A stretch of DNA of 64,000 nt from Carboxylicivirga caseinilyticus (GTDB taxonomy: Bacteria > Bacteroidota > Bacteroidia > Bacteroidales > Marinilabiliaceae): the NCBI GenBank assembly GCA_025499705.1, contig JAFMVE010000005.1:124001-188000 (forward strand), given 5' to 3'. The translations under genes were made by a program, and so were the position numbers. Below are positions 19,481-28,913 of the stretch, in pieces (position 1 is the first letter of the stretch; every line of letters begins with the position of its first letter). The notes below the pieces were generated by a model, which saw nothing but the letters and a program-made list of their open reading frames with translations, searched no databases and was not told the origin of the DNA.

Positions 19481-19659
19481 ATTAACGTATTATTTATCAT
19501 CTAAAAGAATTCTCTCACACACGTAAGTATCATCTAATCAGAAGATTTAGAGTTAATGACAATTAATCTTTTTTAACATTTCAACTTTTAACCATTCATA
19601 ACGATTTAAGTTGAAGATTGTTTAAGAGCTTTATTTGATTTTAAAGATTTTTTTCTCTT

Positions 19660-20769
19660 TTATTCTTTTAAGTTTTCGGTAAGTTTTTTAACCAACTTAT
19701 AATTAAAGAAGAACTCCCTGGCAACCACACGGATTATTGTATACACAGGTATAGCCAAAAACATTCCAAGTATGCCTGACATATATCCGGCCATTAAAAT
19801 AATCAGGAATATTTCAAGAGGATGTGCTCTCACACTTGATGAGAAGATAAACGGCTGGAAAATGAGATTGTCCATTAACTGAACAATCAGATAAACAAAA
19901 AATATCCCCAGAATAAAGTTCAGAAAATCGGGTGGAACACTTAATTGAACATACACTATTAAACCCACAAGAAAACCAAAAAAGGCTCCAATCAATGGCC
20001 CAAGGTAAGGTATTACATTAATGAAACCAGAAAATAAACCAATGATTACAGCATGTTGAAACTCAACTCCAACAATTAAAAACCCTACTGTTACAAAAAC
20101 AGATATAAGTGTAATCTGAATTAAAACTCCTATGAAATAACGCCTTAGTAAAGTCTTAATGGATAACAGCATATGCTTTAAGGCACCTTCAAAATGTGTC
20201 GGAATAAATAAAAGAAGTCCTTGAATAACCAACCATTCTTCTTTAAGAAAGAAAAAGGTCATAAACGAAACACTAAAAACAAAAATAAAGACGCCTCCAA
20301 GAAAACCTAATACTCCGGTAAATATGCTTCTCAATTGTGTGAAATCAAAAAATGTAATAGCTGTTTCTTTCAATTGATTCTCCAATACATCAAGACCGGC
20401 CTTACCAAATTCTGAATGATTAAGCGGAGCCAGAACATTCTCCAACAAACGGTTACCTTTACTAAAAACAACATCAATATCCACATTTGATAAAAAGTGA
20501 ATTTCTTTGATAACAAATGGGACTGCAACCCTAAAAAATGTAAAAACAAAAATCCACAAAACCAGAACGGTTATCAATGCAGCTACAGAATTCGATAATT
20601 CCCATTTTTTAACTCTGATTCGTTTAAGCAAATCAAAAACGGGACGTATAACAAGGGAAATTACAACAGAAACGAGAACGAAAGACACCACCGCTCTGAA
20701 GTACCAAAGTAGCAACGCTGTCAGGCAAGCCAGTAAAATCCATAATAAATATTTAATTCTTTCTGTCAT
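19660..20769 (-). CDS. AI-2E family transporter (PerM-like)
   Basis: This integral membrane protein belongs to the AI-2E exporter family, which includes TqsA and various ion or solute exporters. The chosen ATG at 20769 (MTERIKYL) has an AGGGG ribosome-binding site 5 bases upstream and gives 369 residues; an ATG at 20790 is the alternative. It has about eight membrane helices and the signature blocks FSGFINVIPYLGPLIGA and LMDNLIFQPFIFSSSV. The substrate cannot be told. It sits 179 bases upstream of actA on the same strand. Confidence 0.88.
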   Translation of the reverse strand: MTERIKYLLWILLACLTALLLWYFRAVVSFVLVSVVISLVIRPVFDLLKRIRVKKWELSNSVAALITVLVLWIFVFTFFRVAVPFVIKEIHFLSNVDIDVVFSKGNRLLENVLAPLNHSEFGKAGLDVLENQLKETAITFFDFTQLRSIFTGVLGFLGGVFIFVFSVSFMTFFFLKEEWLVIQGLLLFIPTHFEGALKHMLLSIKTLLRRYFIGVLIQITLISVFVTVGFLIVGVEFQHAVIIGLFSGFINVIPYLGPLIGAFFGFLVGLIVYVQLSVPPDFLNFILGIFFVYLIVQLMDNLIFQPFIFSSSVRAHPLEIFLIILMAGYMSGILGMFLAIPVYTIIRVVAREFFFNYKLVKKLTENLKE

Positions 20770-21019
20770 ATAGCCCCTAAACTGATTCATGAGATGCTAT
20801 TAACAAGTTATTCCAAATATTTGAGAATAGCATATTTTCTTTTCAAATCATATGGTCAAAAAGTCATCAAAATCCACTATTTAAGCATTATATATTCCAA
20901 TTTTATATACAAAATATATAGAGATATATGTTTTTTCACTACATTCATCCCCAAGATGAACACTGAACCCATTTAGAGAGAGCGCACCATTTTTTTAAAG
21001 CCCATTACCCACACAAATC

Positions 21020-21832
21020 ATGAGAGGATCAATAATCGGAGACATTATTGGCTCTGCTTTTATAGAGTCACCACAAAGCACAACAGATTTTCAGCTTTTA
21101 AAGCCATTTTCGGCCTACACAACAGATACTGTTCTGACGATTGCCATAGCTGATGCCATTATAAAAAAACAATCATACGAGGATAGTTTACGTCATTGGG
21201 TCAGTAAATTTCCAAAAGCAGGTTACAGAAAGAAATTTATGGATTGGGCATTATCCGATAAACCTAATCAACAATATAACAGTTCGGGTGATGGAGCTGC
21301 ACGAAGAGTAGCACCCATCGGTTTTTCTGCTCAAACTCTTGAAGAAGCAATGGAACAGGCTAAAGAAGCTACCATTATAACGCATGCCCTTGAACCTAAA
21401 ATTAAGGCCGCACAAGCTATGACCGGGGCTATATTTTTAGCAAGAAAAGGTGAAAGCAAAGAAGAAATCAGTGAATTCTTAAAAAGTAAAATAGGGTACG
21501 AGCTTCCAACTTCACTTAATAAAGAAGAAATAAACCCATTAATTAAAAAATATAAATCTCCGGCTCCGGCTGCTTTGTTAGCTTTTCTGGATTCAACCAA
21601 TTTTGAAGATGCTATTCGCAAAGCAATATGGCTGGAAGGACCAACCAATACTATTGCATCTATAACCGGTGGTTTAGCACAGGCTTATTATAAACATATT
21701 CCTAAAGCATTAGTTAGAAAAACACTCTCCAGAATTGATCCCGAAATGGAAAGCACAATGGAGGACTTTGAAAAAATACACTGTAAGGAAGTTTTACAGA
21801 GTAATCAGGACATTAAATTTAATTTTCATTAA
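21020..21832 (+). CDS. ADP-ribosylglycohydrolase-family protein, metal site degenerate
   Basis: DraG/ARH-family enzymes remove ADP-ribose from proteins or other acceptors using two divalent metals. This 270-residue protein keeps the fold: MRGSIIGDIIGSAF at the N-terminus, QQYNSSGDGAARRVAPIGF (about 84-102) and ITGGLAQAYYKHIP (215-228). The metal ligands are mostly lost. The usual TDDT reads Thr34-Thr35-Asp36-Thr37, the usual GGDSDT reads Gly207-Pro208-Thr209-Asn210-Thr211, and the usual THNHPE segment reads THALEP. It may bind but not hydrolyse ADP-ribose. It is a single gene with its own terminator. Confidence 0.85.
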   Translation: MRGSIIGDIIGSAFIESPQSTTDFQLLKPFSAYTTDTVLTIAIADAIIKKQSYEDSLRHWVSKFPKAGYRKKFMDWALSDKPNQQYNSSGDGAARRVAPIGFSAQTLEEAMEQAKEATIITHALEPKIKAAQAMTGAIFLARKGESKEEISEFLKSKIGYELPTSLNKEEINPLIKKYKSPAPAALLAFLDSTNFEDAIRKAIWLEGPTNTIASITGGLAQAYYKHIPKALVRKTLSRIDPEMESTMEDFEKIHCKEVLQSNQDIKFNFH

Positions 21833-21838
21833 AATAAA

Positions 21839-21865
21839 AAAGGTCAGCTCTCGCTGACCTTTTCA
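21839..21865. terminator. bidirectional terminator between the ARH-like gene and lon
   Basis: AAAGGTCAGC and GCTGACCTTT form a perfect 10-bp stem with the 4-base loop TCTC, flanked by A and T runs. It lies between convergent genes. Confidence 0.9.
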
Positions 21866-21866
21866 T

Positions 21867-24320
21867 TTATATACTAAGTGGCTTTTTCACTTTTTCATCC
21901 AATAAGGCAAATGCCAATACCTCTGAAATTTCCTTCACAAAATGGAAAGTCAATCCTTCAAGGTATATGTCATTGATCTCATCAATATCTTTCTTGTTAT
22001 CCTGAGACAGAATAATATCTGTTATACCAGCCCGCTTTGCAGCCAGAATTTTCTCTTTGATACCACCAACAGGTAAAACTTTACCTCTCAATGTAATTTC
22101 TCCGGTCATTGCCAAACGGGCCCTGACTTTACGCTGTGTAAATATCGAAGCTAACGAAGTTACCATTGTAACACCTGCAGATGGACCGTCTTTTGGAATG
22201 GCTCCTTCCGGAACATGAACGTGAATATTCCATTCATCAAAAGTTTCGGTTTTTAGACCCAGCATTTCGGCATTTGCTCTTAAATACTCAAGAGCCAAAA
22301 CAGCTGATTCTTTCATAACATCACCTAAGTTACCGGTAAGTGTTAATTTACCTTTTCCTTTACTAATGCTACTTTCAACAAAAAGAATTTCACCTCCAAC
22401 AGCCGTCCATGCTAAACCAGTAACAACACCGGCAGTTGAATTATCCTGCCATTTATCCTTCGAGAATCGCGGAACACCTAAGAATTCTGCCACATCTTTG
22501 ATGGTGAGATTCTTCTTAACTTCTTCGTCTTTGGCGATCTTTAATGCAACTTTTCTGCAAAGTTTAGCCAAAACCTTATTCAGTTCACGAACCCCTGATT
22601 CGCGTGTATAGGATTCAACAATATAACCCAATACATTTTTATTGATGGATAGCTTACCTTTTGCGATCCCATGATTTTCCATCTGATAAGGCAGCAAATG
22701 ACGTCGGGCAATCTCAACTTTCTCATCTAATATGTATCCGCTAACATCGATCAACTCCATACGATCAAGTAATGGTTGTGCAATATTACCAATGGTATTT
22801 GCCGTAGCAATAAACATTACATTCGAAAGATCGAAATCAACCTCCAGATAGTTATCATGGAAATGTTCATTTTGTTCGGGATCCAGAACCTCAAGCAATG
22901 CTGAAGCCGGATCGCCATGAAAACTACTGCTTATTTTATCGATCTCATCAAGAATAAATACCGGGTTTGCTGATCCCCCCTTTTTAATATTCTGTATGAT
23001 ACGACCTGGCATTGCACCAATATATGTCTTTCTGTGTCCCCGGATTTCTGCTTCATCATGAACTCCTCCAAGCGACATACGAACATACTTACGTCCTATG
23101 GCATTGGCAACAGATTTACCTAATGAGGTTTTACCTACTCCCGGAGGACCGTATAAACAGATGATAGGTGATTTTAATTCACCTTTCAGTTTCAATACCG
23201 CCAGATGCTCAAGAATACGTTCCTTCACTTTATCCAAACCGTAATGATCACGATCAAGGAATCTCTCCGCCCGTTTCAGGTCATAATTATCTTTGGTATA
23301 ATCATTCCAGGGAACATCCAATAATGTTTGCAGATAATTATACTGAACCGAATACTCACCTGCTGCAGGATTCAAGCGCTGAAGTTTATCAATTTCTTTA
23401 GCGAATAAATCAGCCACCTCCTTATTCCATTTTTTCTTTTCAGCTCTTTCTCTTAAATCGCGAACCTCCTGCTCAATAGGGCTTGAGCCTAACTCATCCT
23501 GAATGGTTTTAATTTGCTGCTGAAGCAAATATTCTCTCTGCTGCTGATCAATATCCTGTTTTACCTTGCTTTGGATATCATTCTTCAGCTCCTGCATCTG
23601 AACTTCACGTGCCAAATGCTCTAACAATGCCATTCCTCTATCCAATAGGCTCTCACATTCCAGCACGTCTTGCTTTTCCTTAACCGACATTTCAGAGTTG
23701 GAACCCACGAAGTTGATCAGGAAACCATCATTTTCAATATTTTTTATTGCAAACGATGCTTCAGGTGGAATATGTGAAGATGCTTTAATAACCCGTAGCG
23801 AAAGATCTTTGATGGAACTTACTACTGCTTCAAACTCACTCTTGGTATTGTCATTAGGCAAAATATCTTCCAGACCTGTCACTTTAGCCAAATGATAGGG
23901 CTCATCAGTCACAATCTCATCTAATCGAAAACGTTTTTTACCCTGTATGATTACGGAAGTAGAATTATCAGGCATTTCAAGTATTTTAATAACCTTGGCC
24001 ATCGTTCCCACTTCGTAAAGATCTTCTTTCTGAGGATCATCCACTTTCACATCACGCTGAGCGATAGCTCCAAAGTAACCTTTATTGCGCTGCACTTCTT
24101 TAATTAACTGAAGTGATTTGGCCCTACCCAAAGAAATAGGAATAATCACCCCAGGAAACAACACCGTGTTTCGAAGCGGTAAAATCGGCAATGTGTCAGG
24201 TACCTCAAGCTCATTTACGCTTTGATCATCCCCTTCTGCAACGATTGGAATAAACTCAGCATCAGACTCAAACACCTCTGATAGATAGATACTATTTTGC
24301 TTTGTCTTATTTTTATTCAT
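21867..24320 (-). CDS. lon: ATP-dependent Lon protease
   Basis: This is a cytoplasmic AAA+ serine protease for damaged and regulatory proteins. The start chosen is the ATG at 24320 (MNKNKTKQ), giving 817 residues; 21 more residues are open upstream but lack a plausible leader. Domains in order: N-terminal substrate-binding domain (LPILPLRNTVLFPGV), a coiled coil around QQREYLLQQQIKTIQDE, Walker A GPPGVGKT, Walker B VFILDEIDK, and the Lon protease domain with catalytic Ser in KDGPSAGVTM and Lys in ILAAKRAGI. No transmembrane segment is seen, so this is LonA. Confidence 0.97.
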   Translation of the reverse strand: MNKNKTKQNSIYLSEVFESDAEFIPIVAEGDDQSVNELEVPDTLPILPLRNTVLFPGVIIPISLGRAKSLQLIKEVQRNKGYFGAIAQRDVKVDDPQKEDLYEVGTMAKVIKILEMPDNSTSVIIQGKKRFRLDEIVTDEPYHLAKVTGLEDILPNDNTKSEFEAVVSSIKDLSLRVIKASSHIPPEASFAIKNIENDGFLINFVGSNSEMSVKEKQDVLECESLLDRGMALLEHLAREVQMQELKNDIQSKVKQDIDQQQREYLLQQQIKTIQDELGSSPIEQEVRDLRERAEKKKWNKEVADLFAKEIDKLQRLNPAAGEYSVQYNYLQTLLDVPWNDYTKDNYDLKRAERFLDRDHYGLDKVKERILEHLAVLKLKGELKSPIICLYGPPGVGKTSLGKSVANAIGRKYVRMSLGGVHDEAEIRGHRKTYIGAMPGRIIQNIKKGGSANPVFILDEIDKISSSFHGDPASALLEVLDPEQNEHFHDNYLEVDFDLSNVMFIATANTIGNIAQPLLDRMELIDVSGYILDEKVEIARRHLLPYQMENHGIAKGKLSINKNVLGYIVESYTRESGVRELNKVLAKLCRKVALKIAKDEEVKKNLTIKDVAEFLGVPRFSKDKWQDNSTAGVVTGLAWTAVGGEILFVESSISKGKGKLTLTGNLGDVMKESAVLALEYLRANAEMLGLKTETFDEWNIHVHVPEGAIPKDGPSAGVTMVTSLASIFTQRKVRARLAMTGEITLRGKVLPVGGIKEKILAAKRAGITDIILSQDNKKDIDEINDIYLEGLTFHFVKEISEVLAFALLDEKVKKPLSI

Positions 24321-24416
24321 ATTAAGTCTTTCAAAAAGGCAGACATTCCTGTCAATATGTCCGCAAAGCTCATTAAAATACAACGATACCTATTGTATCA
24401 ATACATGTGCCAAAAA

Positions 24417-25631
24417 CTAGCGCAGGGCACTTCTAAACTTAATTGTATCATTGAAAACCGTCTTCAGTATGCTACGATCTGTATCGGTAAAAGATACATT
24501 TCTTCTTCCCATTGCAATGGTTGCAACATTTTCAACAGCCTTCAGCCCGTTAATCCTGTATCCCTGTGGTCCTCCAATCACAAATGAAGGAACAAAATTC
24601 CTAGGAAAACCGCTACCAAATAAGTTACTACCCACACCTACAACAGTACCTGAATTAAATGCAGTATTAATAGCACAGCGGGAATAGTCCCCCATCACTA
24701 AACCACAAAACTGAAGATCTGTTTTCTGAAAGCGTTCAGTTTCATAATCCCACAGCTTAACCAGTGCATAATCATTCTTCAGATTTGAAGTGTTAGTATC
24801 AGCTCCCAAATTACACCATTCTCCTATGATTGAATCACCTAAATATCCGTCATGCACTTTATTACTATATCCGGTTATGATTGAATTACTCATCTCTCCT
24901 CCAACCTTAGACCATGGACCGATGGTAGCACCTGGATAAATTTTTGCACCCATGCTAATTTGTGATGATTCGCATAGAGCAATCGGCCCGCGCAGCATGG
25001 CACCTTCCATAACCACCGCATTCTTACCAATGTAGATGGGGCCGCTTTGTGGATTCAGATAAGCATATTCTACACTTGCCCCCTCTTCTATAAATATCTG
25101 ATCAATTAATTGGGGATTTTTATTTAATCCCACCACATTGACTGTGTCACTTAAGGGCTGACTTCTTCTTCCTCGTGTAATGAGTTCGAAATCATTCCTG
25201 ATCTCGTCCTGATTGTAGGGAAGTAATCGAAATATCTTATCCAGATATTTTATTTCACCATCATACTCTTTAATATTAAATGATGATGTTTTTCCTTCTA
25301 TAATTTCTGATGTAAAATCTTTTGAAGATCGCACTGCCAGCAAAAGTCCTTCTTTTACAAGGGCTTCATTAAAGCCTAAAGCACTTACTTCGTCAACTAA
25401 ATTATTCGCTGGCAGTAACGAAGCCGAAACAAATAAATTATCTTCTGCCAGTTCGCCTCCATATTTGGCAGAGAGCTCAACAGATGTCAGATAGCCGGCA
25501 GACCGACCTAGATGTAACTCCCATTTTTCTTTGATAGTTAATATTCCACAGCGTAAAGCAGCTTGTGGTCGGGTAAAAGTTAGCGGCAACATTGCCGCAT
25601 TATGTTGGTTGTCAAATAATATGAGATTCAT
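24417..25631 (-). CDS. GlmU-like putative sugar nucleotidyltransferase
   Basis: The 404-residue protein has an N-terminal part related to sugar-nucleotide pyrophosphorylases (MNLILFDNQHNAAMLPLTFT) and a C-terminal left-handed beta-helix built of hexapeptide repeats (about 200-370, for example GPIYIGKNAVVMEGAMLRGP). The classical GlmU uridylyltransferase loop GxGTRM is not seen, so UTP-dependent activity is not assured. In Bacteroidota this family is annotated as a GlmU-related putative nucleotidyltransferase. It follows rpmE2 after a hairpin terminator. Confidence 0.8.
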   Translation of the reverse strand: MNLILFDNQHNAAMLPLTFTRPQAALRCGILTIKEKWELHLGRSAGYLTSVELSAKYGGELAEDNLFVSASLLPANNLVDEVSALGFNEALVKEGLLLAVRSSKDFTSEIIEGKTSSFNIKEYDGEIKYLDKIFRLLPYNQDEIRNDFELITRGRRSQPLSDTVNVVGLNKNPQLIDQIFIEEGASVEYAYLNPQSGPIYIGKNAVVMEGAMLRGPIALCESSQISMGAKIYPGATIGPWSKVGGEMSNSIITGYSNKVHDGYLGDSIIGEWCNLGADTNTSNLKNDYALVKLWDYETERFQKTDLQFCGLVMGDYSRCAINTAFNSGTVVGVGSNLFGSGFPRNFVPSFVIGGPQGYRINGLKAVENVATIAMGRRNVSFTDTDRSILKTVFNDTIKFRSALR

Positions 25632-25658
25632 CGCAATAATTTTACACTTAAAAATACA

Positions 25659-25690
25659 AAAAAAGCTCCGGAAGTTCCGAAGCTTTTTTT
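25659..25690. terminator. terminator between rpmE2 and the GlmU-like gene
   Basis: An A run, then AGCTCCGG pairing with TCCGAAGCT (one C-A mismatch), then seven T. On the minus strand it lies after the rpmE2 stop. Confidence 0.75.
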
Positions 25691-25709
25691 ATATCTTAAC
25701 AAGTAGTAA

Positions 25710-25970
25710 TTACTTACGCTTGTCGAAATGCTTTTGATAACGGCTCATAAATTTATCAACACGTCCAGCTGTATCAACTAATTTCATTTTACCTGTGTAA
25801 AATGGGTGTGATGTGTTAGAAATTTCCAACTTCACCTGAGGATATTCAGTCCCGTCAATCTCAACAGTATCTTTTGTTGCAACAGTAGAACGAGTAATGA
25901 ATGTTTCCCCGTTTGACATATCGGTAAAAGCTACCAATCTGTAATTATCCGGATGAATTCCTTGTTTCAT
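25710..25970 (-). CDS. rpmE2: 50S ribosomal protein L31, type B
   Basis: This is a ribosomal large-subunit protein, 86 residues. It begins MKQGIHPDNYRLVAF and has the type-B block ISNTSHPFYTGKMKLVDTAGRVDKF. The zinc-binding CxxC of type A L31 is absent, so it is the C-minus form. In many bacteria that form replaces the zinc form under zinc limitation, but in Bacteroidota it is often the only copy. A perfect promoter lies at 26016-26046. Confidence 0.97.
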   Translation of the reverse strand: MKQGIHPDNYRLVAFTDMSNGETFITRSTVATKDTVEIDGTEYPQVKLEISNTSHPFYTGKMKLVDTAGRVDKFMSRYQKHFDKRK

Positions 25971-26015
25971 TGTTATATGCTTTAAATCCTTACTATTCTA
26001 ATTCTATTCGGGCTG

Positions 26016-26046
26016 CAAAGATAATTCATAAATTATTAACGACAAA
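26016..26046 (-). promoter_or_regulatory. canonical Bacteroidota promoter of rpmE2
   Basis: On the minus strand TTTG (26046-26043), exactly 19 bases, then TATCTTTG (26023-26016). It matches TTTG-N19-TAnnTTTG and sits 46 bases upstream of the rpmE2 start. Confidence 0.8.
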
Positions 26047-26063
26047 AGATTTAAACACAGAAA

Positions 26064-27263
26064 TTACAAATCTTTTTTGTCTTCATTTGAATACTTTGTA
26101 TCCACAGGTATTTCTGTAGCCCTTTCTTTACTTATTTTCTGACCATTAAAGAGGTATCGATAAGTAATGTGTTTCTTGCCAAAAGCCGCACCCATCGATT
26201 CCTGTAGCACTCTCATCTTAGGATTAAAATCTCCTACCCACGAAAGTTCAAGCTCTTTTATATGTGATTTCTTCTCTACCGCTCCTTTTAAATTCCAAAA
26301 CAGACCAGATTCAATACCCGACCTTTGAAACTTCGGTACAACTCCCAAAATAACAACTCTTGCCCGGGTCATTTTATTAGAATATTTGCGCCACAGAAAC
26401 TTAAGCTTATTTACGCCATTCAATTTACCTTTGAATCCTTTTATGATTTGATTCACATCAGGAAACAACACAATAAATCCAATGGGATCGTCATGGTGAT
26501 AAGCAAACCATATCAAATCTTCCATCATAAAAGGCTTGGCTTTCTCCATGGTTTTATTCAGCACCTCCCGATCAATGGGTTTAAAGTTCTCATGAAATTG
26601 CCAGGCATCATTATAGATGGTTTCGAAATCATCCAGAAACTTTTCTGATTGTGTCCAACTAAAATGTCTGAAATTAAAACCCTCTTTTTTAACCACCCAA
26701 CCTGCAATTTTCCAAAATCGCTCAGGGAAAGGAACTGTCAAATCCAGATGATTGGTTATCTGTTCGAAATAGTTGGAGAATCCGTATTCCTCGAAAAATT
26801 GTTTGTAATAAGAAGGATTGTACTGCATTCCAAATCCTGGCTGTGTAAATCCATCAACAAGCAGCCCCCAAAAATTATCGTTCTCTCCAAAATTAATGGG
26901 CCCATCCATGGCTTCCATGCCACGCTCTTGCAACCATTCTTTGGCTTTATCAAACAATAGAAAGGCAGCCTCTTTGTTATCGATACATTCAAAAAAACCT
27001 AACCCACCTGTTGGCTGCTCAAATCCAAAAGCCTTTTTTTCATTGATAAAAGCAGCAATTCGACCAATTACCCGATCCCTGTCTTTTAGAATAAAACGAG
27101 TAGCTGTACCGTGTGTAAAGAAAACATTTTGCGTAGGGTCAAAAATTTCTTCGATCATACCATCTAAAGGACGAACATAAGCATGGTCGTTTTGATAAAT
27201 TATTTCAACGACATCTAAAAACTGCTTATTCGAAATTTTATCTTTTACCTCAAATATTTTCAT
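26064..27263 (-). CDS. GNAT-like acyltransferase-fold protein
   Basis: I do not recognise a named family member. The start chosen is the ATG at 27263 (MKIFEVKD), giving 399 residues. The C-terminal half has GNAT-like phrases: VVILGVVPKFQRSGIESGLF (a Q/RxxGxxG/A-like acyl-CoA loop) and ELSWVGDFNPKMRVLQESMG. The N-terminal half (about 45-130, DRDRVIGRIAAFINEKK and FFECIDNKEAAFLLFDKA) looks like a second GNAT-type fold. It resembles the long double-GNAT proteins of Bacteroidota whose substrate is unknown. It has no signal peptide. It lies upstream of rpmE2 on the same strand. Confidence 0.7.
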   Translation of the reverse strand: MKIFEVKDKISNKQFLDVVEIIYQNDHAYVRPLDGMIEEIFDPTQNVFFTHGTATRFILKDRDRVIGRIAAFINEKKAFGFEQPTGGLGFFECIDNKEAAFLLFDKAKEWLQERGMEAMDGPINFGENDNFWGLLVDGFTQPGFGMQYNPSYYKQFFEEYGFSNYFEQITNHLDLTVPFPERFWKIAGWVVKKEGFNFRHFSWTQSEKFLDDFETIYNDAWQFHENFKPIDREVLNKTMEKAKPFMMEDLIWFAYHHDDPIGFIVLFPDVNQIIKGFKGKLNGVNKLKFLWRKYSNKMTRARVVILGVVPKFQRSGIESGLFWNLKGAVEKKSHIKELELSWVGDFNPKMRVLQESMGAAFGKKHITYRYLFNGQKISKERATEIPVDTKYSNEDKKDL

Positions 27264-27328
27264 AGGACAATAAAAAAATGGTGAAACCACAGGCCTCACC
27301 ACAAAAGTATATGATTATTTTAACTTTC

Positions 27329-28798
27329 CTAAAACTCAAACCAGTTCACATAGTCTTCCGGAAGCTTTGCAGGGACATCTTTGTGATAGAATTCATTTCT
27401 GGAAGCAACATAATTATAATCCCCTTCCCATTCTTGCCATTTATCTGCAATGGTTTTTACTGCATCAATAATATAATCCAATTCCTGATCAGTCATTGTA
27501 GGATGAATTGACATACGTATCCAACCCGGTTTTTCAGATAAATCACCATGATTTATTTTACTGGTAATCTTATTAGATGTATAATAATCAACATGTAACA
27601 GATAATGCCCATAGGTACCGGCACAAGAGCAACCGCCGCGAACCTGAATACCGTATCGATCATTCAATAATCGTACTGCCAGGTTAAAATGAAGATTATC
27701 AATATAAAATGAGATGGCACCCAATCGTTCTTCTGCATTATCAGCCAGTATATTCATTCCGGGAATCATACGAAATTCCCGAAAGATCTTTTCAATCATT
27801 TCCTTTTCACGAAGATGAATATTTTCAACACCCATCTCCTCCTTTAATTTAATGACCATTGCAGCTTTTATGGATTGCAGAAATCCGGGAGTTCCACCGT
27901 CTTCGCGTGCTTCAATATCATCAATATATCTGTATTTACCCCAACGATTGGTCCAGTCTACCGTTCCTCCTCCTGAATTATCTGGCGCCACATTATGATA
28001 CAATGCTCGATTAAAAACCATTACTCCAGAACTTCCCGGACCCCCAAGAAATTTATGAGGTGAAAAAAAGACCGCATCCAAACTTTCTTTTGGATCTTCA
28101 GGATGCATATTAATCTCATCATAAGGAGCCGATGCAGCAAAATCGACAAAACAGAACCCTCCATTCTCATGCATTATCTTTGCTAAATCATAAAACGGAG
28201 TTCTAACGCCTGTAACATTCGAACACGCTGTAAAGGATCCTATCTTTAATATGCGGTTTTCATATTTTTTAATTTCTCTGCGCAGTGAATCAGGATCAAC
28301 CAACAATTGATCGTTGGGTTCCAGTACAACCACATCAGCATTGGTCTCTAACCAGGAAGTATGATTTGAATGATGCTCCATATGGGTTATAAAAACGACC
28401 GGACGTTGATCAGCAGGCATGCTGCAGAATCGCTTTGCTTGCTCTGGAACTCTCATTCCCAGGATTCGTTGTAGTTTATTAATAACATTGGTCATTCCAA
28501 AACCGGCTGTAATAATAATATCATCATCCCCGGCATTAACATGCTTTTTTATAATCTTATGAGAAAGTTTATAAATATTGGTCATGATCATTCCAGTATC
28601 ACTCGACTCGGAATGTGTATTCGCAACCATCGGACCAATTTTTTCCTTCATTACTGATTCGATGGGCTCATACAGCCGTCCACTGGCAATCCAATCGGCA
28701 TAAACAAGAGGTTTTTCACCAAAGGGAGTTTGAATAATTGCATCGTACCCAATTGTATTCTTTCGAAACTTTTCGAAGTGAGATTCAAGCTTGCTCAT
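27329..28798 (-). CDS. class V aminotransferase-fold PLP enzyme (cysteine desulfurase-like)
   Basis: The protein has 489 residues, longer than the roughly 400 of SufS or IscS. The PLP Lys is in FFSPHKFLGGPGSSGVMVF (about 250). Other PLP-contact blocks are ITHMEHHSNHTSW and GSFTACSNVTGV. A Cys-rich loop VRGGCSCAGTYGHYLL (about 395) corresponds in position to the catalytic-Cys region of cysteine desulfurases. No SUF or ISC scaffold genes are nearby, so desulfurase, selenocysteine lyase or another activity are all possible. It is followed by the GNAT-like gene. Confidence 0.8.
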   Translation of the reverse strand: MSKLESHFEKFRKNTIGYDAIIQTPFGEKPLVYADWIASGRLYEPIESVMKEKIGPMVANTHSESSDTGMIMTNIYKLSHKIIKKHVNAGDDDIIITAGFGMTNVINKLQRILGMRVPEQAKRFCSMPADQRPVVFITHMEHHSNHTSWLETNADVVVLEPNDQLLVDPDSLRREIKKYENRILKIGSFTACSNVTGVRTPFYDLAKIMHENGGFCFVDFAASAPYDEINMHPEDPKESLDAVFFSPHKFLGGPGSSGVMVFNRALYHNVAPDNSGGGTVDWTNRWGKYRYIDDIEAREDGGTPGFLQSIKAAMVIKLKEEMGVENIHLREKEMIEKIFREFRMIPGMNILADNAEERLGAISFYIDNLHFNLAVRLLNDRYGIQVRGGCSCAGTYGHYLLHVDYYTSNKITSKINHGDLSEKPGWIRMSIHPTMTDQELDYIIDAVKTIADKWQEWEGDYNYVASRNEFYHKDVPAKLPEDYVNWFEF

Positions 28799-28913
28799 TC
28801 AATTAATCATTTAATAAGTCGACACATTGATAATATTATCATATCTACATTAATACAAATATAAACTTTCAATCAGTAATGAAAAATGACTTTTACCAAC
28901 TTCAAAAGTTAAT

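Noticed and set aside
24321-24420. Imperfect palindrome GACAT-N10-ATGTC upstream of lon
   Set aside because: Five-base arms are too short to claim an operator, and no CIRCE or HAIR-like heat-shock element is evident.
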